A DNA stretch of 64,000 nt from Serripes groenlandicus (lineage: Eukaryota > Mollusca > Bivalvia > Cardiida > Cardiidae), in the NCBI GenBank assembly GCA_031761405.1, contig JASEVX010000010.1, positions 30,681,059 through 30,745,058 on the forward strand, in the 5' to 3' direction. Shown in pieces: positions 10,673 through 21,129 of the stretch (its first letter is position 1; the number at the start of each line of letters is the position of its first letter). The position numbers and the translations under genes are program-made. The notes beneath the pieces are model-generated. The model did no database searches, was not told where the DNA came from, and saw only the letters and a program-made list of their open reading frames with translations.

Positions 10673-12404
10673 ATGAGCCAGTCAGACGAGGAGCAGTCTC
10701 GCTCTGCAAGCCCCGTGTTTAACAGAAAGAGAAGGCTTAGTAAAATTGAGGTATAATTGTTTTTTATCTGTGTTTTTCCCTAACCCTAAACAATCTGGTG
10801 ATAGTCTTTATCTTTTATCCAATTCTTTTATAATTCTTTTCTTCAAAAAGTGAGTTCAAAGTTTGCCCAAGAAATGAAAAAAACAATTTTGATTTAAGCA
10901 TGTAAAAGGATTTGCCTTTTGGTATAAATTTGTGATTCTGTGTAGTTTGTAACCATTTTATTTATTCTGTATATCTATATGTCTGGGATAAACGTGCTTA
11001 ACCCTTTCCCTCATACGACAATTCTGCAGCAGACGACTTTGAACGTATTTTGTCAAAACATGGAAAATCTCTATAATTGAATGGATAACCTATGACAAAA
11101 AGTGGAAAACATGGTGGCAAAAGGAGAAATTGCATGTTTTGTGCAATTTCTTCTTTTGTCACTATGTTTTCAAAAAGCCGTCTGCTGCAGAGACGTCAGA
11201 AAGCGTCTATATGAGGGAAAGGGTTAACTTTTAGTTTTAGGCCTTGCTTATGTATAACCATAACTACTAGTCGGTGTGGCTTATCACAATATCTAACCAT
11301 TATTAGGCCTTGCTTATGTATAACCATAGCTTCTAGTCGGTGTGGCTTATCACAATATCTAACCATTATTAGGCCTTGCTTATGTATAACCATAGCTTCT
11401 AGTCGGTGTGGCTTATCACAATATCTAACCATTATTAGGCCTTGCTTATGTATAACCATAGCTTCTAGTCGGTGTGGCTTATCACAATATCTAACCATTA
11501 TTAGGCCTTGCTTATGTATAACCATAGCTTCTAGTCGGTGTGGCTTATCACAATATCTAACCATTATTAGGCCTTGCTTATGTATAACCATAGCTTCTAG
11601 TCGGTGTGGCTTATCACATTATCTAACCATTATTACGCCTTACTTATGTATAACCATAGATTCTAGTCGGTGTGCTTATCACAATATCTAACCATTATTA
11701 GGCCTTGCTTATGTATAACTATAGCTTCTAGTCGGTGTGGCTTATCACAATATCTAACCATTATTTCACCAACTTAAACGTTCCAACAGATAGTTTCTCT
11801 CTGCCGTTTGCAAACAGTCAAGGGTGCTGTTTAAATAAATACTTGAATGCAGTGTCCGCAGCAACGATATTTTATGAAATTATTTCAAGAAATTCATAAT
11901 TCTCAAAAATGGTCAAGAGAAACTATTTTTCCTGCCTGCCATATCTTTGCTTGCAACATGTCTTTAGCTGTAGTCCTATATATAGTGCTTTAATTATAGG
12001 TTCCTGTAGAAGAACCACATGAGCTACATGTAATAGAACAGCAACAGGAAATTAATGATTCACAGAAAGATATCTTTGAATCTGAACCTGACACTTACAA
12101 TAGTACTAACTCACTAATTAAAGAATCATATGATGAATATGATCCAATGTGTGAAAGTTACTTTTATATGCCAGGAAAGAAAGGAGATTATGTTTTTGCA
12201 AGTTCTTGCAGTTCTGAGGCTTCTGTTGTAACTGAATGTAGTTCAAAAGTTCCTGAAGAAGATAATAATGATAGTGAAAATTCACGTTTATTGTCTGAAA
12301 ATATTATGTTGAAAAATGAAAACAGATTGCTCAGAGGAGAGAATGAACAACTGAAAGGTGAAATTAGAGCTCTGCAAGCTATTTGCCAAAAACATATTGA
12401 CTAG
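10673..12404 (+). CDS. Two-exon small acidic leucine-zipper protein (companion of the transposase-like gene)
   Basis: Exon 1 is 10,673-10,750: 26 codons beginning MSQSDEEQSRSASPVFNRKR, with donor gag|gtataa. Exon 2 is 12,000-12,404, with acceptor taattatag|gttcctg. The splice is phase 0 and gives a 160-residue protein. The middle is rich in Asp, Glu, Ser and Tyr. The last ~35 residues (NSRLLSENIMLKNENRLLRG onward) have heptad Leu/Asn spacing typical of a dimerising coiled coil, directly before the stop. The Lys/Arg patch at the end of exon 1 could be a nuclear signal. The stop is only 76 bp before the start of the 929-codon frame, so both may be products of one transcript through alternative splicing (possible acceptor aaactgattcag near 12,460) or of neighbouring promoters. 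Family not recognised. The 1,249-bp intron holds a MITE and a 66-bp minisatellite. Confidence 0.65.
10998..11227. mobile_element. Hairpin MITE, type copy
   Basis: Terminal inverted repeats TTAACCCTTTCCCTCATA and its complement at the right end. Inside is a second inverted pair around gcagcagacg..cgtctgctgcag, and a central foldback aaaggagaaattgca...tgcaatttcttctttt. It lies in the intron of the leucine-zipper gene. Partial relatives are at 15,517-15,700, 57,818-57,990, 58,360-58,475 and elsewhere. Confidence 0.75.
11240..11766. repeat. 66-bp minisatellite, 8 copies
   Basis: Units start at 11,240, 11,306, 11,372, 11,438, 11,504, 11,570, 11,636 and 11,701. Each begins ggccttgcttatgtataacc and contains tctagtcggtgtggcttatc. 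Copies 2-5 are essentially identical, which implies recent homogenisation. One unit is 65 bp. The unit length is a multiple of three, so the minus-strand frame with a repeated 22-residue block is a by-product. Confidence 0.95.
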
Positions 12405-12480
12405 ACTGCGTTCTCATTAGTTTTATAAATTATATCTATCTTTAAAGTTAAACTGATTCAGAAGATACTAATTTATAATC

Positions 12481-15400
12481 ATGGAAATTCGCAATCAATA
12501 CCTTTATGAATATTACAAATCTCATGGGAAAAAGAAAGCAATTGAGCTTGTGTGTGAAAAATGCCAAAATTGTAGTGTTCCACCAACACAGAAAGCGTTT
12601 GAGTTATCTGTGAAAAAGGTTATCGAAAAAACAGAACAGTTAAAGAAAAATAAGCATAGACCAAAACAAATGGAAGAATTTTCACATTTTATGAAAAGTG
12701 CTTACGTATTTCCTTGTGGAGAAAGTAACAAACGAGGCCTTCGTGTATCAACCGATGAAACATTAGATTTGAAACAGTCTTTAGTGGATGAAAAGATTAA
12801 AAATCAGAGTATAATTGAAAAACTTTGTGTTGCGGAAAATGAAAAACAAGAAAAGGTGGAGGCATTAAATGCAAAAGGTTATCAAGTTGAAAAACTAAAA
12901 TTGAACTTAAAAAGAACAGGGGCTAGGGAAAATTACATGAAAATAAAATCGCAAAAGTTAGAAGAAAAAGTGAATGAAAAATGTTGTGAAACCAAAGGGA
13001 ATCAGATTAAGGAACTTCACATTCGATTACAGGAAAAGGACAGAGAAATTGGGATTCTGAATGAAAATATTGAGTATTTAAATCAGATTGTTCAAGATAT
13101 TGATAATGAGCACAGGGTTATAAACATTTTTGATGAAGAAAGTAAGCGATACACATCAAAATTCAAAACTTGTGTATATGAACTTTTGAAACTGAACGTC
13201 AGCGCCTCAAAAGTTGGGGACGTAGTCCAATCAGTAATGAAATTGGTCAGTGTGGAACCAAATAAATTACCATCCAAGGCAACAGTATTAAATATGAACT
13301 TGCAGAGGCTGTGCTTGTCTCAGAGACAGTTAGCTGATGTGTTTTCCAATGAAGAAAATACTTGTCTTCTTACAGACGAAACCTCAAAATTTGGATCCAA
13401 GTATATGGGTTACGAAGCTGCTGATTCAACAGGTCAGCTGTGGGTTTTAGGGCTCAGAGAAATTGAAACAAAGTCCTCAGAGGACACCCTTAAAGTGTTT
13501 AAGGAAATACTTTCAGACCTTGATAATGCTAAGGAAAACAGTAACGTTTCCAGAGACATAGTGACTCACATCTCGGCTACCATGTCAGATCGGGCAGCTA
13601 CAGAAATGAAATTTAATCGGCTTCTGGAAACATACAGGAAAGACATCCTGCCATTGACCTACCACAACTATGAAACTTTCAGCGAAGAAGAGAAATCGGC
13701 ACTTGAATCAATGAACAACTTCTTGTGTGGCCTACATGCGCTGGTCAATTATGCAGAAACATGTCAAAAATGTATATTAGAAGTTGAGAAGGAAATATTT
13801 GATGATAATCCACCCATATGTGACACATCATATAAAACAAACAATGAGCCTGGTAGTTGTCGACTGATACGAACCGCTGCAAAGGCGTTTGGTGATGGTA
13901 GTGGTGGAGATGAGAAAAGCGGATGCCAAGGACAGTTCAAAACGTTTGTGTCAGATTTCTTGTCAGAAAATAACTTAAAGTCAGTGCCACTAAAATCATA
14001 CAGAGGCTCGAGGTTTAATATTTTATTCAGCAATGCATGCTCAGTATTTTTTCTGCATGAACAAATAGTAACTTTTCTTGAAACAGTTGGGGCTGAGAAC
14101 AGGTTGTTAAAGGCTGTGTTACATGATATCAAGGTTCCAGAGTATATAGCTGCAGTGAAAGCTCTTGGATTGATTAGTAAGTTCATAACTGGCCCTCTTT
14201 GGTCCATCTTAGAAGACAAGAACATCTCAATACTTGACATGAATTCGAAATACCTTCAGCTTGTCAATTACTTTGATGATGCAGTGCAAAATATAGATCA
14301 GTTTATGACGGGGCAGTTGATATATGATGAACTTGTTGTGAGAGACAATTTCCTGCAATGTCTTTTAGAGCCTCGGCCCTATGACCAGATTGTCCAAACA
14401 TATTTAGCAGTTGTTCTGTCTGCTCTAGGGAAATTGGCAAGGCGACTGTACAAAGATCATTTGCCAAGTGGAATACTGACAACCACCCCAATTAAGGCAA
14501 TGGCAGCCCCAAAAACTTCATGCTTTGCAGAGAGTGTGTTCGGTCAGATGGACCAAATGATGAGAACAAAGCCGAATCTGTCTGTACTGGCTGCAGAAGC
14601 CAGTATAATGTTTGCCAATAACAAGACAATGGAATGGCTTGCAGAGAAGGACAGCAAAGAACGAGACATTACCATAAAGAAGGCATCAAGACAAGTCCCA
14701 TCTATGAGACGAAAATTCAAAGAACGAATCAGCAGTATTGAAGAACAGAGGAAAATTAAGATGCAAGAGAAAATTCGGAAGAGGGAAGAATCACAAAGAG
14801 AAAAGATAAGAAGGCAAGAAACACATACAAGGGATATATTATTCCACGGTCTCTGGCAATCGCAAGCAGAAATCGACCAAATGCTATTGACATATGATAC
14901 TAAATCAGACAAAACTGCAGCTTTGAAAGCACAATTGAAATTCAGAAAACAAGTACTATTACAGGTTCCAGAAAACAAAACAAACTTTAATTTAACCAAA
15001 TGTGTACAAGGTAAAAAATCACGGAAAAATCTATCTGTTGAAGAATTAACAGAAAATCTGAAATCACTAGTCCAACAAGCGATTGTGAAGGATATTGAAA
15101 ATGATGAACAAAGGCACATGTTGATCGGGAAAAGGATAAAGCACAGATTTACCGTGAAAGAAGATGGAAAGGATGTCCAAAACTGGTTTACAGGCAGGGT
15201 TATTTCACAGGTGCACGTTAACTCATTAACATTATTAACTAATAACTACAAAAGTTTTCCTTGTATTTAACTTTCAGCTTAAAGTTATTTATTTTAGCTT
15301 GATATTATTGAAAGCCTAGGACTTATAGAAAGACTCTTCGAGTCTGCTTTCCTGGGTAGAACCAGCACTTGGTGTCCATTTTGGTGTCAATTGAAGATTG

Positions 15401-15881
15401 TGATAACGATTCCCTGTACGGATTCGAACCCACTACCTCCTGTACTCAAACGACCACATCCACGACACCATTTGTATTTCACTTTTCTTAGAATATAAAA
15501 GACATAAATTTGCTTTAACCCTCTGCAGCAGACTGCTTTTTGAAAACATAGTGACAAAAGAAGAAATTGCACAAAACGTGCAATTTCTCCTTTTGCCACA
15601 ATGTTTTCCACTTTTTGTCATAGGTTATCCATTCAGTCATAGGTTATCCATTCAATTATGGAGATTGTCTATGTTTTGACAAAATACATTCAAAGTCGTT
15701 GTTTAAAACCAAAAATTGTGATTTTTTTTTTCAAGGATTTATTTTCATTTATGTCTAACTGTTACAGGTACCCTGGTTTAGAGAATGGTTTAATGTCGTC
15801 TATGATGGTGATGAAGCTGTCTACACACTGAAGCATCTTCCAACAGACTTAGAAAATGAAGATTTAAAGATACTGGTTTAA
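12481..15881 (+). CDS. hAT-like transposase-like protein with N-terminal coiled coil and C-terminal Tudor-like module
   Basis: Exon 1 is 12,481-15,210, uninterrupted for 910 codons. A last exon at 15,768-15,881 (acceptor ctgttacag|gtaccc, stop TAA) joins in phase 0 to give about 947 residues. Residues ~95-215 are Lys/Glu-rich coiled coil. The core looks like an RNase H-fold transposase: TDETSKFG with D299/E300, SDRAATEMKFN with D370, a CGLH motif (C416, H419), and a late AESVFGQMDQMM with E684 followed by NNKTMEWL. That order (D, D, C..H, E) recalls hAT-type enzymes, but the family is not assigned. The C-terminus, completed only by splicing, reads HRFTVKEDG..WFTGRV..WFREWFNVVYDGDEAVY..L, a Tudor/chromo-barrel-like pattern that would bind chromatin marks. 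The long intact frame suggests a recently active element or a domesticated gene. No terminal inverted repeats were found by eye. Confidence 0.75.
15517..15705. mobile_element. Hairpin MITE copy inside the transposase-like gene's intron
   Basis: Shares ctgcagcagactgctttttg, the central foldback aaagaagaaattgca...tgcaatttctccttttg and the cactttttgtcataggttatcc phrase with the type copy at 10,998-11,227. One terminal repeat is lost, and a 20-bp segment (ggttatccattca) is locally duplicated. Confidence 0.7.
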
Positions 15882-16309
15882 AGGTACATGTATGCTGAAA
15901 AAAAATTGAGTTGGTTGACTTTAAAGAACCAGGTTGTGAGTGTCGGTCAAGTGTTGTCAGTCGGATAAATTTGTAGTAACTTTCCAGTAATTCTGGGGCC
16001 AATATGTGGTATTTTAAGATTACCATGCCATTTTTTATCTTGTTTATTGTATTTCCTTACTTAAATCATAAACAGAAACAAATAATATTTATATAAATGA
16101 ATATCATTTTGACTGTTTCACTGAAATGCCAGAATGTATCGAATGACTCCAGAAAGACATGCAAATTTTCAAATTTCAAATGTGTGTAATTTTCTTACTT
16201 TTTAAGATATCAAGCTGAAATAAACACCATTGTATTACAAATAAAAAGACCTTTAATATGATGTATAACAACCCATATTTCATTAAACTTTTTAAAAAAC
16301 CCTAACCTC

Positions 16310-16555
16310 ACTATTTTCAGTCATATCACGGCGACCAGTTCACTTACTCATGCATTTTCTGGTTTTCCAACTCCAGTACACCGCACAACAGGCTGCTTTT
16401 CCACTTAGACTGTTAAACAGAACATTGGTGAAAGACGAATGACGCAGGTCACAATGACTTTTGTCAAACGTCAGAATTAATGTTGGTCGAGCTGGGATTC
16501 AAACTCACAACCCCTTGATTGACAGCCCGCTTCGCTACCGGAGCTCGGCCATTTA
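16310..16555 (-). mobile_element. tRNA-related SINE, family B
   Basis: On the minus strand it starts near ggccgagctccggtagcg, has a B-box-like ttgaatcccagc, and continues with gacaaaagtcattgtgacc and a 3' part with ggtcgccgtgatatgactg. Related copies are at 45,830-46,045 (+) and 53,838-54,085 (-), all sharing the 'cgccgtgatatgac' tail also used by the distinct SINE at 33,172-33,443. Confidence 0.7.
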
Positions 16556-17207
16556 TATATGATAAAAGGTCAAATTAGTGACAATGTGCAATGTTACTTA
16601 CATGAATCGATGTTTTGCCGCAGGGAGGGTTCCTTTAGAGCATCGCAGTGATCCTGACCTGCAATGTGCCTTGTTAAGATTCAATTTCGATAATTCGCAC
16701 ATCCTTTTTTACTTGTAAAAACAGGTTTTTTTAATTTTGTTAAGAGCACAAAGGAAAAGTCATGCCCATATAAATCCGTTTCGGCTCTTGAATTCACTGG
16801 GTACGTTTCATCTTGGGTTCGCTTAGTCTGAAAAGATGTTAGTTTTAACTAAATAGTCATTATTCAGAAATATTCCGTCCACATTGCAATGTGTTTCACC
16901 ACTAAATAATTGGAGTGGATGTCATGCAGCAGAAACGTAAGATATTGCGTCATAAATTGTGTCAACAATATGCCCTTGAGGACTTCCAAGAACACTTCTA
17001 AAAATAGATTTACTTTTTCTTCTTCTAAATATGCGGTTTTAGTGGTCGCATGAATTCTGAATGGGGTATAATGGCGGTAGCGATTCCGAAATTTTAACCA
17101 GGTGCTCCGGTGTGATCAAGAACAGAAAATTACCCTATGCATACATTTAGACATACAGGAGCACGTCCCTATGATTCAACTCTGTGTTGGTGTACTTGGG
17201 TAGAAAC

Positions 17208-17382
17208 CACAGGAACTTGAGATTTTATCAATAAAGCAAAGAAAACGAGTAAACAATGAAAAATACCCCCCCTGTATATAAAAAAACAGGGGGGGGTATT
17301 TTTATATACAGGGGGGGGGGGGGGTATTTTTCATTGTTTACTCGTTTTCTTTGCTTTATTGATAAAATCTCAAGTTCCTGTG
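17208..17382. mobile_element. hAT-like foldback MITE with 8-bp target duplication
   Basis: The two arms (cacaggaacttgag... and ...ctcaagttcctgtg) are complementary over more than 60 bp, ending in runs of C and G. A smaller internal palindrome is built on cctgtatataaa and its complement. The direct repeat gtagaaac flanks the unit at 17,200-17,207 and 17,383-17,390. An 8-bp duplication with CA...TG ends fits the hAT superfamily. The near-perfect arms imply a recent insertion, although the G13 run could also be an assembly weak point. Confidence 0.75.
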
Positions 17383-17937
17383 GTAGAAACATAAATATAC
17401 ATGTCTCTGATTTGGGTCACAGGGTGTTTCGTGTAACCGCTATGTTCAGCCAATTATTGCATCGATCTTTGACAGTCCGAAGGAGTTTTTGTCAGAAAGA
17501 CATACGACTTCAGCGAAGTCTGCGTAGCATTGAGGGTGAAACAAATTTACCCTTAAGAGCATCTTAGTCAGACAGTGAAACCAAAATAGTCAATCGACAG
17601 AAAAAAGGTCAATGAATACAACCCATCGCTGATTCTCAGATTCACACTACAGCTTGATTTTATACCAACGCCAAAATAAAATTTATGATATTCAATGGGA
17701 AACGAGAGCGATAAAAATTCTTACCTGACGCAAAGAAACTCGCAGCCGATTACGTTATGGTTGTCAGCCTTTAATGTAAACAGCACAGTTGTTCTAGTTA
17801 TCTCGGGTACCGGCTGAATATGACGTCACCGGATGTGGTAAAATGTCGGTCCTGGTTCTCTGCTTTGCTCTATGTAATTTCATTGTGATTTTACGAACCG
17901 GGTCTTAGTAAAATTTTGCACCCAAATTTTTTCCATA

Positions 17938-18440
17938 CTGATTATAGGAAATTTCCTATAATTAAGGTAATACCTATAAACGTGCAAAGCACGTTTCTTG
18001 CTTCGCAAGAAACGAGCTGTGCTCGTTATGAATATTTTTTTTCTAGCAATTCCGGTCTATAGATTGGCGATGTCCGTCCGTCTGTCTGTCCGTCAACATT
18101 TTGGTTAAAATTTCAGGTTGAGGCAAAATCTCAGCACTGGAAAGGGTTACAAACTTGAAACTTTGCCTGAAGGTAACCAGTAACAAGTTCTATTGATTTC
18201 TATGGTTACTTTGACCTTGACCTTGGTTTGTCGATTTTCAAGGTCAAATTGACGACAATCCGGCTTTATGTTTTCTTATTTGTCCCCTGGATGCAAACAT
18301 AAATTGGCGTATTTGATGAAACTGTTTATATGATAACTGTATCCAGGTCAGAAGACAGGTAGAACTTTGACGTGTATTTGTATTGAATATATAAGCTTAA
18401 TCTTTGTGTATTAGACCTGAACGTAAACGAATTAGGGTTA
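17938..18440. mobile_element. Hairpin-rich end of a further repeat element
   Basis: Four palindromes stand in a row: attataggaaatttcctat(aat), cgtgcaaagcacg, tttcttgcttcgcaagaaa and gagctgtgctc. They are followed by gtccgtccgtctgtctgtccgtc and then non-coding sequence containing gaccttgaccttgg. The order (hairpin cluster, then GTCC-type repeat) parallels the ends of the other tandem-repeat elements here. The right boundary is not determined. Confidence 0.5.
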
Positions 18441-18461
18441 GAAAAAGTTCATCTTTTTGGG

Positions 18462-18585
18462 GGCAAGGCACATTTCCTAGCCTAGCACTGTTTTGTTTAC
18501 CCAGGGATCATGAATAAGTGAACTGTCGCCGTGATATAACTGAAATAATGTTGAAAAACGGCGTAAAACCCCAATAAATCTTTCT
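18462..18585 (+). mobile_element. Chimeric SINE fragment (family A body, family B tail)
   Basis: The first part matches family A (gggcaaggcacatttcctag ... tttacccagggatcatgaata). It then switches directly to the family B tail (gaactgtcgccgtgatataa ... aaacggcgtaaaaccccaat). Confidence 0.65.
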
Positions 18586-18650
18586 GGGGGACAGGTATTT
18601 TGCATTGCGTCTTATAAGGATATGTTACCTCATAATTACAATAGCTGATT

Positions 18651-18890
18651 TTACTTGTACTGTCTCAGATTGGTGTGAAGATTCCACATGACTGGAAAAA
18701 TCAAAAGCCTTTCAGCTGCTTTAGCCCTCTCTGTCCGATTTGGTTTAGGTGACTTGAATTCAGGTCTTTCTGAAGGTGCTTTTCTTTTCCTGGTCACCTG
18801 AATGGTAGTAATGACACTACATAGAATATAATATAACTGAGAATGTGTTGAAAGCGGCGTAAAACACCAATAAATCAATCAAAATTTGAA
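18651..18890. other. Possible exon remnant (minus) followed by SINE-B tail (plus)
   Basis: A minus-strand stretch encodes a Lys/Arg/Pro-rich segment (TRKRKAPSERPEFKSPKPNR) that could be an exon. No domain is recognised and no splice partners were found. From about 18,825, ataactgagaatgtgttgaa..cggcgtaaaacaccaat is a family B SINE tail. Confidence 0.3.
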
Positions 18891-18959
18891 ACGGAACTTA
18901 TTTTTGTGTGTTTAATTGAAACTGCTTAGTTTTTTTCCTGGTAGTATTTTATTAGTAAA

Positions 18960-19320
18960 ACATTTCTAGGCACTGTGTCTTTAACAACCCATCTCTCAGG
19001 CACGACACCTTCCTCCTCAGGGTCATCTGTCCCTTCTAACCAATCAGTCCTGACACACATTCTAGAAACACAAACATGGACTTATGTTTCTATGAAGACA
19101 AGAGGCCAATTAACCCATCAACCATTGTCCACATACGAAACAATATTCAGAAGACCACTTTAAAAACATATATTTGGGTAATCTCTTTACGTGAACGAAC
19201 TATTATTGAAAAGGTGAAAACATTGTGGCTAAAGGATACTTTGAGCAATTTTGAGAAGTCATGTGCTGCCAGGAAGCGTGTCTACGTAAGAAGGTGTGGG
19301 GTGAACACGGGTTAACAGCC
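18960..19320. other. Unrecognised sequence ending in a hairpin-MITE relic
   Basis: Weak open frames at 18,975-19,315 (+) have no recognisable domain. From ~19,205 the wording gaaaacattgtggctaaagg ... gagcaattttgagaagtc ... gcagccaggaagcg-like matches the decayed half of the dispersed hairpin MITE family. Confidence 0.35.
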
Positions 19321-19324
19321 GCCA

Positions 19325-20000
19325 GCTGTCAATCAAGTGAGTTCAATACTTATCAAAAATGAACTTTTATCTATGACATACAAATGCACTTGAAAAGGTT
19401 TTGAATGGATTCTATTGTAAGAGAGTCCGATATTAACACCTTTCCCACTTACAAATAAATGCATGATCATGCTGGTTGCTCTAATAAGTAACCTTCCAAA
19501 TTATATTTACATGCATCTAGATATAGCTGTGCATATGCTGTTACTGTGCAACATCGGTATAAGAACATGACCACGCTCTACCGGGAGGCAAACGATTATC
19601 TTGTGCAATACAGACAGCTCTACTTTTGATTTGACTCGAGATAGTTCTCATAAGGGAAAGCAGATATAATATTTAATGAGCACTTGTCTACATGTCTACA
19701 GTCATCTGGAAGGTGGATGAGAGGATGGACATTTTATACAGTGAATATCTCTTTATAAAAGTCTTTGCCGATTTCTACACAAAAAGAATCAACAAATCTT
19801 GAGCATAATTCAAATGAGCAGATCTGATGTCATTGTCAGATTCTAGTAGGATTGAAATTGCCACAGTCAAAGTAAGAAAGTGTTCATACATTTCTCTGGT
19901 TAGAAATTTCTTTTATACTACTGGTCCCGTGTGGAAATAAATTAAATAAATTGCCTGAATTCAGTTGCTTTCCAGCGATATTATTCAAGCAACCTTCTGC
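19325..20000. other. No gene recognised
   Basis: Non-coding AT-rich DNA. I see no repeat, RNA gene or exon here that I can support. Confidence 0.4.
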
Positions 20001-20004
20001 ACTG

Positions 20005-20586
20005 ACGATCCTTCATAAATGACCCGGACATCCCCCCTAATACACAAAGCAAAGTATACGCATAGGTATATATACATACCATACACCGAACAGAACATGT
20101 CAATGAGGGTGAATGAATGAATGTATCTTGTTTTATGGCGCATCGACAGCTAAGGTCATTAAGCGCGCAATTAAATTTAATTATTCATGATCCCTGAGTA
20201 AACAAACCAGTACTAGGCTAGAAAATGTACCTTGCCCAAGGGCACTCCACCATGACCGTAGTGCCGCGACTGGGGATCGAACCCGGGACACCCGGTTTCG
20301 AAATCCCCGTCGCAAACCACTCGACCACAGCGGATTCCTAATCAATGAGGGTGAAGCTTCGTAGTTGACTCGGACATCCCCCCGATATGTAATGCAAAGC
20401 ATACATATGAGGACAATATAAAAACACAAATAACATACACATAGAACAGAACATGTCAGTGAGGATGTCCTTCGTAACTGACCCGGACATCCCCCCTGAT
20501 ATGCAAAGTATACGCATCACCATACATATAAACTTACCATACACACAGAACATGTAAGTGAGGATGTCCTTCGTAGTTGACCCGGA
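20005..20586. repeat. ~110-125-bp tandem array interrupted by a SINE
   Basis: Units contain gacccggacatcccccctga, a gcaaagtatacgcat phrase, a cataccatacac phrase and end gaacatgtcagtgagg. Four copies or partial copies are seen (about 20,005, 20,365, 20,480 and 20,575). The array abuts the reverse-transcriptase fragment to its right. Confidence 0.7.
20114..20341 (-). mobile_element. tRNA-derived SINE, family A, with 14-bp target duplication
   Basis: Full-length minus-strand copy: the TTCA-type tail lies at the left and the tRNA-like head (ggaatccgctgtggtcgagtgg on the minus strand, given in part) at the right. Flanking direct repeats tcaatgagggtgaa occur at 20,100-20,113 and 20,342-20,355, so it landed inside the tandem array. 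Confidence 0.9.
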
Positions 20587-20845
20587 CATAGTTATTAGGG
20601 TCTTGCTTATCTCCCTTTTTAAGAATGGGGATTATAAATCCTTCCAACCAACTTTTGGGGAAATATCCAGAAATAAATACAATATTGAACATATCGGCCA
20701 AGTGACCCGATATAATGTCACTGGTTTCGAAGAAATAATCATTTAGTAAATTGTCGTTAGGACATGACTGGCTCTCAATGTCCTTTTTACTGAGGATTGA
20801 TATCTGAAAATAAAAAAGTATGTTTTGTTTGGAAAATTTGCCCAT
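20587..20845 (-). pseudogene. Non-LTR reverse transcriptase fragment
   Basis: The minus strand reads SDIISGHLADMFNIVFISGY, then FPKSWLEGFIIPILKKGDKQ and DPNNY. This is the start of the reverse-transcriptase domain of a LINE (the W.....PI.KKGD...NYR block). It is not from the I-group LINE family that dominates this window. It is truncated on both sides. The junction at the tandem array is abrupt, after the Asn-Asn-Tyr codons. Confidence 0.7.
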
Positions 20846-21129
20846 TAAATTAAAAAAAAAAGCCAGGTAAAGTGGTATGTGTAAATATTATATTTTTGAA
20901 TAAACCAGATGTAACTGTCATCTGGGGTCAAACATGTGGTATTCCATCATTTGTTTACATGCGCCATAGACCGTAGGCTTAGTTTATTTAGCTAGAAATA
21001 AATCTCTTTTTTACGTGACTTGATTATGTGCAATTCCGATCTGGAAAGAAATCTGTATTGGCTCCTGTGGATTGCAGTGTAATTAATCTTTAACAAATTA
21101 ACCTGTATTGATATCATTGAATAAATTGT

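Noticed and set aside
11196..11591. 131-residue minus-strand repeat protein
   Set aside because: A 66-bp minisatellite is open in frame by arithmetic. It lies in an intron and the block has no folding or compositional signal of a gene.
13764..15119. Minus-strand frames within the 929-codon gene
   Set aside because: Antisense shadows. The plus strand has domain motifs and a phased last exon.
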